Source: Clostridia bacterium (GTDB taxonomy: Bacteria > Bacillota > Clostridia > TANB77 > CAG-465). From it: a DNA stretch of 10,856 bases. Where the stretch lies: contig CAAHEI010000110.1 of the NCBI GenBank assembly GCA_900772475.1, forward strand, positions 1 to 10,856, given 5' to 3'. Made by a program: the position numbers and the translations under genes. Positions 6,371-10,856 of this stretch are shown here, piece after piece. The notes beneath the pieces were generated by a model. The model saw only the letters and a list, made by a program, of their open reading frames with translations. It was not told where the DNA came from and made no database searches. The stretch's first letter is position 1; each line of letters begins with the position of its first letter.

Positions 6371-7180
6371 ATGATTGATAAACAAATAAAAAGTAAAATA
6401 CTAAGTTTTTATGAAAAAAAACAAGATAAAATGTTTGTTTCAATGATTATAGAAAAGGTAAATAAATTTGAAACAGGTAATCATTTAATTTATACAACAT
6501 TTTTGAACATGTATGAGAAGGAAATTGCTATAAGTGTACTAAATAAATTAAATATTAGTTACTATATTTATAGCCCACTAGAAGATACATCCAAATTTGT
6601 TATTTTCTTTTTCCCAGAATATATGTTGGATCAAAATATAGATTATGTCATATCAGACTTTATTGAAGTAATTAAAATAATACCTAAGACTAAAGGAAAA
6701 CTTACGCATAAAGATTATATGGGAACAATTTATTCATTAGGTTTAAAAGATGAAATGATAGGAGATATCTTTGTATGTAATGATATGTGTTATTTTTTCT
6801 GCTTTAAGAAAAATAGCAAATACATATGTGATAATTTAGTAAAGGTGGCAAGATCAGAAATAGAATTAAAGTGTATAGATATATATTCAGATGAAGTTAT
6901 GAAAATAAAAGTAAAATTAAAAGATATGGATATAACTGTATCATCACTTAGAGTAGATTTGATACTTTCTGATATTTTTACACTTAGTAGAAATGAAGTA
7001 AAACAAAAAATACAAAATGGAGATTTATATGTAAATTCAAAGGAAATGTTTTTTCCTGCATATATTGTAAAAGAAAACGATATAGTATCATTTAAAAGAT
7101 GCGGAAAAATTAAAATTGGAAAAGTATTAAGACATACTAAAAGCGGTAAAATTGTTGTAAACGTAAAAAAATACATTTAA
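6371..7180 (+). CDS. ylmH: YlmH family S4-domain RNA-binding protein (ribosome quality control)
   Basis: The 269 residues follow the YlmH plan: an N-terminal part with HLIYTTFLNMYEKEIA, a middle domain with KLTHKDYMGTIYSLGLKDE and IGDIFV, and a C-terminal S4 RNA-binding domain from about residue 192 (VSSLRVDLILSDIFTLSRNE, then VKQKIQNGDLYVNS). YlmH proteins bind ribosomal 50S subunits with stalled peptidyl-tRNA and act in ribosome quality control in Firmicutes; that role is from the family. The start at 6371 fits the family's N terminus; no ribosome binding site precedes it or the next methionine, consistent with leaderless translation. In many Firmicutes ylmH lies in the ylmDEFGH division cluster; here it instead precedes mtaB by 13 bases and probably leads a three-gene operon. 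Confidence 0.85.
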   Translation: MIDKQIKSKILSFYEKKQDKMFVSMIIEKVNKFETGNHLIYTTFLNMYEKEIAISVLNKLNISYYIYSPLEDTSKFVIFFFPEYMLDQNIDYVISDFIEVIKIIPKTKGKLTHKDYMGTIYSLGLKDEMIGDIFVCNDMCYFFCFKKNSKYICDNLVKVARSEIELKCIDIYSDEVMKIKVKLKDMDITVSSLRVDLILSDIFTLSRNEVKQKIQNGDLYVNSKEMFFPAYIVKENDIVSFKRCGKIKIGKVLRHTKSGKIVVNVKKYI

Positions 7181-7193
7181 AGAAGGAGTAAAG

Positions 7194-8510
7194 ATGAAAG
7201 TTGCATTTTATACATTAGGTTGTAAAGTTAATCAATATGAAACCGATATTATGATAAAAGAATTTATGGATAAAGGCTATGAGGTCGTTAAATTTACAGA
7301 AAAAGCAAATATTTATGTTATAAATTCATGTTCGGTAACTAATATGTCTACAAGGAAGACAAGACAATATTTAAGTAGGGCAAAAAATATGGGTGGTATT
7401 GTAGTTTTAGTTGGATGTTATGCTGAAGTGGTAAAAGAAGAAAGTGATATTAAAAATGTTGATTTAGTACTTGGAAATGAAGAAAAAAAAGAAGTCGTAA
7501 AATATGTAGAAAAATATTTAGAGGAAAATAACATTAATTTTAGTGATAGCAAAATAGAAAATAACAAGGCTAAATATGTGATAGGAGATATTTCAAAAGT
7601 AAAAAAATATATTCAAAAAGAGAAGTTAGAAAAAGGGATAAATATACGAGAAAGTATAAAAATTGAAGATGGATGTAATAATTTTTGCTCATACTGTATA
7701 ATTCCATATTTAAGAGGAAGAGTTAGGAGTAGAAGTTTAGAAGATATTAAGGATGAGGTAATATCTCTAGTAAAAAATGGAGTAAGAGAAGTTGTTTTAG
7801 TTGGAATTGAAATTGCATCCTATGGAAAGGACTTGGATGAAAATATTGGATTAGTTGACGTTGTAGAAACTATAAGCAAAATAGATGGATTAAATAGGGT
7901 TAGACTTGGTTCTCTAGAGCCAAGAATACTTACTGATGATAATATTACAAGGTTATCTAAAATTGATAAATTATGCCCTCATTTTCACATTTCAGTTCAA
8001 AGTATTGATAATGGTGTCCTATCAAGAATGAATAGACATTATACAAGAGAATTTTTGTTTGATAGAGTTTCTATGTTAAAAAAATATTTCCTACATCCTG
8101 CTATTACCTGTGATATTATTGTAGGTTTTCCTGGAGAAACAGATGAGGAATTTTCTAATACAATAGATGGTGTTAAAAAAATAGAGTTTTATGAATTACA
8201 TGTATTTAAATATTCTAAAAGAAAGTGGACAAGGGCTGCTAAAATGGAAAATCAAGTAGATGGAAATATATCAGCAAAAAGAAGTGAAGAGTTAATTTCT
8301 ATTGGAAATGAATTAAAAGATAAGTATATGAATGAATATTTAGGTAAGACTTTGGATGTTTTATTTGAATCATATGATAATGGATATTTATATGGATATA
8401 CTCCAAATTATATAAAAGTTAAAGTAAAAGGGGATGAAAGTTTATGGGGAAAACAAGTTCCCGTAACGTTATATTCAAAAGAAGAAGAATTAATGCTTGG
8501 AAGTATTTAA
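7194..8510 (+). CDS. mtaB: tRNA (N6-threonylcarbamoyladenosine-2-methylthio) transferase MtaB
   Basis: A radical-SAM enzyme that adds a methylthio group to t6A37 of ANN-decoding tRNAs. In 438 residues it has the N-terminal methylthiotransferase domain with cluster cysteines C10 (TLGCKVNQ), C46 (NSCSVTN) and C75 (VGCYAE). The radical-SAM triad C161, C165, C168 lies in EDGCNNFCSYCIIPYLRGR, and CDIIVGFPGETDEEF and YSKRKWTRAAKM come later. A C-terminal TRAM-like part follows. Some positions are unusual as I recall the family: HISVQSIDNG where SLQSG is common, and RKWT where RKGT is common. AAGGAG lies 6 bases upstream of ATG 7194. The next gene starts inside it, overlapping by 67 bases. MiaB is excluded by the order of motifs and the TLGCKVN start. 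Confidence 0.92.
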   Translation: MKVAFYTLGCKVNQYETDIMIKEFMDKGYEVVKFTEKANIYVINSCSVTNMSTRKTRQYLSRAKNMGGIVVLVGCYAEVVKEESDIKNVDLVLGNEEKKEVVKYVEKYLEENNINFSDSKIENNKAKYVIGDISKVKKYIQKEKLEKGINIRESIKIEDGCNNFCSYCIIPYLRGRVRSRSLEDIKDEVISLVKNGVREVVLVGIEIASYGKDLDENIGLVDVVETISKIDGLNRVRLGSLEPRILTDDNITRLSKIDKLCPHFHISVQSIDNGVLSRMNRHYTREFLFDRVSMLKKYFLHPAITCDIIVGFPGETDEEFSNTIDGVKKIEFYELHVFKYSKRKWTRAAKMENQVDGNISAKRSEELISIGNELKDKYMNEYLGKTLDVLFESYDNGYLYGYTPNYIKVKVKGDESLWGKQVPVTLYSKEEELMLGSI

Positions 8511-9670
8511 AATTAAAAAACATTTTAATAGTTGTAATTATAGTGCTGTCATTTGTGGCTTTATCAAGTGTAGCAAGTATGAAATTACTGGAGAAAAAAG
8601 CTGAAAAATCTACAATTAAATATGCTAAAGATAAGGAAGAAGTAAAAGGTAATTCAAGTGATTTTGTTGTAGAAAACAATAATGATGAAAAAATCCAAGA
8701 TAATCAAAAATCGGATAATAACAATTGTAGCGAAAATACAAATATGGACTTAATGGTGCTTGGAGAGATAATGATGGGTGGTAAGGTTACAACAAATTTA
8801 GATTATAATTATTTGATGGCATTTAAAAATATATATAATTTAACAAAAAAAGCAGATTTTACTTATGCCAATCTTTCTACTAATATAACAAACTTAGATA
8901 AAATTGAGGATGCAAAAACGAATTATTTAGTGACTAAAAATATTTTAAGTGCTTTTAATGCCTTAGGTTTAGATGCGTTATCTATTGCTACTGATCATAT
9001 AACTGATTATCCAAGTGAAATTATTAAAAATACAGAGAGTCTTTTAGAGGAAAATTCAATATATGTAGCTGGAAAAAAAGATATGCCTATGTACTTTGAA
9101 AAAGATGGTAAAAAAATTGCTATTGTTTCAACTAATTCTGTAATTATAGGTACAAAAGAAAATTATACTAAAAATGGTATAAGTGTATATGATGAAGATA
9201 ATATTAAGAAGAATATTCAAGAAGCTAAAAAAATGGCTGATTTTGTTATAGTTGACATACATTGGGGAAAAGGAGAATCGTCTTTTGGCGTAACTACACA
9301 AATGGAAGAAATGGCAAAATTTGTTATTGAAAGTGGTGCAGATTTGGTTATGGGAACACATGCCATAGGTATTCAACCTATTAGTATATACAATGGAAAG
9401 CCTATCATATATACAACAGGTTATGCTATGACAGATTTAGAATATGAAACTACAAAAGAAAGTTACTTATTTGATTTAAAATTTGAAAATACAAAACTTT
9501 CTAGCATTGAGATGACGCCTATTTATATAAAAGATTCAAAAGAAGTTTTACTATATAAAGATTATGATGAGGTTGCTGCAAATATAAATATGAAAAGCAT
9601 ATGTAGTAGGACGCAAGAAAATGGTTTGAATGCACAGATAAGTGATAATAAAATAATAGTAAAATTTTAG
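8444..9670 (+). CDS. CapA-family (PGA_cap) membrane-anchored protein with altered metal-site motifs
   Basis: The 408 residues start with a basic segment (FKRRRINAWKYLK), one membrane helix (about 26-46), an Asn/Asp/Lys-rich linker to about residue 99, then an extracellular CapA/metallophosphatase-like domain: LMVLGEIMMGG (103-113), ADFTYANLSTNI, LSIATDHITDY with H185 and D188, IVDIHWGKGE with H273, ADLVMGTHAIGIQP with H306, and IIYTTGYAMTD. The family usually has GD, NLE, NNH and LGNF at the matching places; here GE, NLS, TDH and TGYA suggest changed or lost metal binding. ATG 8444 lies inside mtaB, preceded by AAAGGGG about 10 bases upstream; the basic start and helix support it. CapA proteins act in poly-gamma-glutamate or other envelope polymer biology; the substrate here is unknown. 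Confidence 0.75.
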   Translation: MGKTSSRNVIFKRRRINAWKYLKLKNILIVVIIVLSFVALSSVASMKLLEKKAEKSTIKYAKDKEEVKGNSSDFVVENNNDEKIQDNQKSDNNNCSENTNMDLMVLGEIMMGGKVTTNLDYNYLMAFKNIYNLTKKADFTYANLSTNITNLDKIEDAKTNYLVTKNILSAFNALGLDALSIATDHITDYPSEIIKNTESLLEENSIYVAGKKDMPMYFEKDGKKIAIVSTNSVIIGTKENYTKNGISVYDEDNIKKNIQEAKKMADFVIVDIHWGKGESSFGVTTQMEEMAKFVIESGADLVMGTHAIGIQPISIYNGKPIIYTTGYAMTDLEYETTKESYLFDLKFENTKLSSIEMTPIYIKDSKEVLLYKDYDEVAANINMKSICSRTQENGLNAQISDNKIIVKF

Positions 9671-9822
9671 CTTGAATAATTGATATTTTTTAGTGTGTAA
9701 ATTTTTTACCTTAAATATTATTTATATAAAAAACGGTTAAAATTAATAAAAAATATTTTCAAAATGTGAAACAAATTTCTAAAAAAACATAAAAAAGTTT
9801 CACGTTTTAAAGGAGGAATATC
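9671..9822 (+). promoter_or_regulatory. AT-rich leader with an inverted repeat before the broken DNA-binding gene
   Basis: AAAATGTGAAAC (9761-9772) pairs with GTTTCACGTTTT (9797-9808), with one G-T pair and a 24-base loop; the core GTGAAAC/GTTTCAC is perfect. The right arm ends just before the strong site AAAGGAGG (9809-9816). It could be an operator for the adjacent DNA-binding protein or an mRNA hairpin masking the ribosome binding site. No convincing terminator for the capA-like gene is seen in the stretch. Confidence 0.4.
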
Positions 9823-10292
9823 ATGGAAGAAAAGGTTGAAATTATGAATCTTCTTCAAAGTAAGAGAAAACAATTCAAATAAATATATCTATGTACATTA
9901 TTGAGAAGTGTAAGTGAATTTTTCAATGTAAAAAATTCTAGAGTATCTGAAATATTAGCAATACTATTAAATAATAACATGATAGAAAACACAGAAGTAA
10001 GTAAATATGAATTTAAAATATAGTCTGGTTTTCAATATAAAATTGTCCGGACAAAACCGAACTTTTTTCGGGAATATTATTTGATTAACCTGTTTAATGC
10101 TATTCAGAGCTGTTCACTTTTGTGGACAGCTTGAATCAATTATTTGAAGAAAATATGCTTGTAGTTTTAAAATAAATTAACAAACAATATTCAGATAAAA
10201 AGAAACTTGAAGAAATTGCAAAGAAGTTTAAATCAAATGAAGACAAAGAACAGGAATTAAAGAATAAACTAAAAACATATAATACTAGATAA
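9823..10292 (+). pseudogene. Decayed gene, possibly a winged-helix DNA-binding protein
   Basis: After a strong ribosome binding site, ATG 9823 opens a reading of about 156 codons broken by TAA 9880, TAG 10021, a frame change near 10105-10120 and TAA 10173, ending at TAA 10290-10292. The pieces look like one protein: MEEKVEIMNLLQSKRKQFK; LLRSVSEFFNVKNSRVSEIL and a following helix and strand, resembling a helix-turn-helix with a wing; YKIVRTKPNFFREYYLINLF; FVDSLNQLFEENMLVVLK; and a charged helical end (KKKLEEIAKKFKSNEDKEQE). Each break alone would inactivate it, so it is a pseudogene. The winged-helix reading is inference from pattern alone, and the family of the C-terminal half is unknown. Confidence 0.6.
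10108..10131. repeat. Strong hairpin at the frame break of the pseudogene
   Basis: AGCTGTTCAC (10108-10117) pairs with GTGGACAGCT (10122-10131): 10 pairs, one G-T, with a TTTT loop. There is no following T-run, so it is not a terminator. A perfect 12-base palindrome TTGTCCGGACAA lies upstream at 10043-10054. Confidence 0.45.
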
Positions 10293-10338
10293 AAACGAAA
10301 AAGCATAACAGATTATTAAAAATTTGTACAATAATTTT

Positions 10339-10398
10339 TTAAAAAGTGTCGACTAAAACTCTTAAAAAGTGTCGAACAAAATTATTAAAAAGTGTCGA
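10339..10398. repeat. Three iteron-like direct repeats at a 23-bp pitch
   Basis: TTAAAAAGTGTCGA occurs exactly at 10339-10352, 10362-10375 and 10385-10398. The starts are 23 bases apart in both intervals, about two helical turns, and the spacer bases differ. Such arrays are typical of replication-initiator iterons, multi-site operators, or the multiple terminal repeats of IS21-family ends. They lie 56 bases before the broken ATPase gene. Confidence 0.8.
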
Positions 10399-10453
10399 CT
10401 GCATATTGGCTATTTGTTGGAAAAATACTATATTTAATTAAGAGGTGACTGAA

Positions 10454-10676
10454 ATGACAATTGATGAAAAAAATATAAAAAAAGATTAATTGAAAAAAGT
10501 TAGAGGATTATTTATCAGTGTTTGGAGCTGTAAGCATAGAAGGACCAAAAGGGTGTGGTAAAACATGGACATCATTAAGACTTTCTAAGAGCGAAGTATA
10601 TATGGATGATGATGTAAGAGAAATGGCAAAATTAGATGTAAAATCAATTTTTAATATAATAGGAAAGTCATATTGA
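10454..10676 (+). pseudogene. Broken, shortened P-loop ATPase gene (DUF4143-type ATP-binding protein N terminus)
   Basis: GAGGTGA precedes ATG 10454. The frame starts MTIDEKNIKK, moves by one base in an A7 tract (10477-10483), reads RLIEK, moves again in an A6 tract (10493-10498), then continues LEDYLSVFGAVSIEGPKGCG and KTWTS, a Walker A motif GPKGCGKT. LSKSEVYMDDD follows and the frame ends at TGA 10674-10676, about 75 codons in all. The N terminus resembles ATPases with a C-terminal DUF4143 domain (IEGPKWCGKTWT, then a YMDD-type segment), which are normally around 400 residues, so most of the protein is missing. Adding one A to each tract restores the frame. Judged dead because of the truncation. 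Confidence 0.7.
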
Positions 10677-10677
10677 A

Positions 10678-10710
10678 ATTACCATGTCAAAATTTTTATA
10701 GCATGGTAAT
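10678..10710. terminator. Hairpin just after the ATPase remnant
   Basis: ATTACCATG (10678-10686) pairs perfectly with CATGGTAAT (10702-10710) around a 15-base loop. The T-run needed for a standard terminator is absent on the plus strand directly after it. It may instead mark a deletion junction or a regulatory dyad. Confidence 0.3.
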
Positions 10711-10804
10711 AGGACATTCGGAGTATGTTTTTTAAAAAATATATAAATTAACATATCATATATTTCTTGTCGAAAATCGCGATGAAAAGTATATAAAAAT
10801 ATAT

Positions 10805-10841
10805 AACAAATGTTTACTATAGAACAAATGTGTGATATAAT
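10805..10841 (+). promoter_or_regulatory. Promoter overlapped by two LexA-like boxes (SOS control)
   Basis: TTTACT (10813-10818) and a perfect TATAAT (10836-10841) are 17 bases apart. The spacer holds GAACAAATGTGT (10822-10833), close to the Gram-positive LexA/DinR box GAAC-N4-GTTC. A second copy, TAACAAATGTTT (10804-10815), overlaps the -35 box; AACAAATGT is shared by both, 18 bases apart. Transcription would begin near 10848, so the controlled gene lies beyond the right edge; lexA or another SOS gene is likely. Confidence 0.65.
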
Positions 10842-10856
10842 CATCTTGTAAAATGA

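Noticed and set aside
6191..6385. Minus-strand 64-codon open frame across the ylmH upstream region
   Set aside because: It covers both promoters and the operator dyad, has a composition typical of AT-rich noncoding DNA and no ribosome binding site.
6790..7176. Minus-strand open frame within ylmH, and similar ones within dus, mtaB and the capA-like gene
   Set aside because: All overlap well-recognised plus-strand genes, are rich in Phe/Ile/Ser as expected of antisense frames, and have no start signals.
10043..10131. Terminator made from the 10043-10054 palindrome or the 10108-10131 hairpin
   Set aside because: Neither is followed by a T-run, and both fall inside the readable pieces of the pseudogene.
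5994..10292. Stop-codon recoding, suggested by in-frame TAA at 5994, TAA at 9880, TAG at 10021 and TAA at 10173
   Set aside because: Intact housekeeping genes in the window end normally at TAA, TAG or TGA, and the broken genes also carry frameshifts, so mutation is the simpler reading.
10339..10398. CRISPR array
   Set aside because: Only three 14-base repeats with 9-base spacers. CRISPR repeats and spacers are both longer, and no cas gene is present.

Overview
The window is extremely AT-rich DNA from a Gram-positive, clostridial-type bacterium, probably an uncultured gut or anaerobe lineage. The reasons are strong AGGAGG-type ribosome binding sites, a wall-anchored protein ending in an SPKTG sortase signal, cohesin/dockerin-like modules, YlmH and MtaB of the Firmicutes type, and a Clostridium/Bacillus-type LexA box. 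The assignment to Clostridia is an inference from gene families; I could not run a search.

Layout. (1) Bases 1-2720 are a cell-surface module: the last 35 codons of a gene ending in a dockerin-like calcium loop, then a 761-residue secreted protein with one cohesin-like domain, six bacterial Ig-like (BIG2) repeats and a wall anchor, with its own promoter, a structured leader and a strong terminator. (2) Bases 2900-3990 carry a two-gene unit: a HAD-type 5'(3')-deoxyribonucleotidase followed by a small pilin-like membrane protein. (3) Bases 4213-5196 encode a tRNA-dihydrouridine synthase. (4) Bases 5197-6370 hold no intact large gene. They contain minus-strand remnants of small genes of unknown function (one frameshifted, one interrupted by a stop and a frameshift), still with promoter, ribosome binding site, a candidate operator and a terminator. 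(5) Bases 6336-9670 form a probable operon ylmH-mtaB-capA-like: ribosome quality control/RNA binding, tRNA t6A methylthiolation, and a membrane-anchored CapA-family protein. The ylmH promoter is placed so that its mRNA should be leaderless. (6) Bases 9671-10856 are a second decay zone: a broken gene that may be a winged-helix DNA-binding protein, three 14-bp direct repeats at an exact 23-bp pitch, a broken and shortened P-loop ATPase gene, and at the right edge a promoter overlapped by two LexA-like boxes, presumably serving an SOS gene outside the window.

The conserved housekeeping genes (dus, ylmH, mtaB) concern tRNA modification and translation quality. Between and after them lie two accessory islands of decaying small genes. 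The most distinctive functional unit is the neighbouring dockerin-like end and cohesin-BIG2-SPKTG protein, which looks like a minimal surface-display pair. I found no rRNA, tRNA, CRISPR array or intact transposase.
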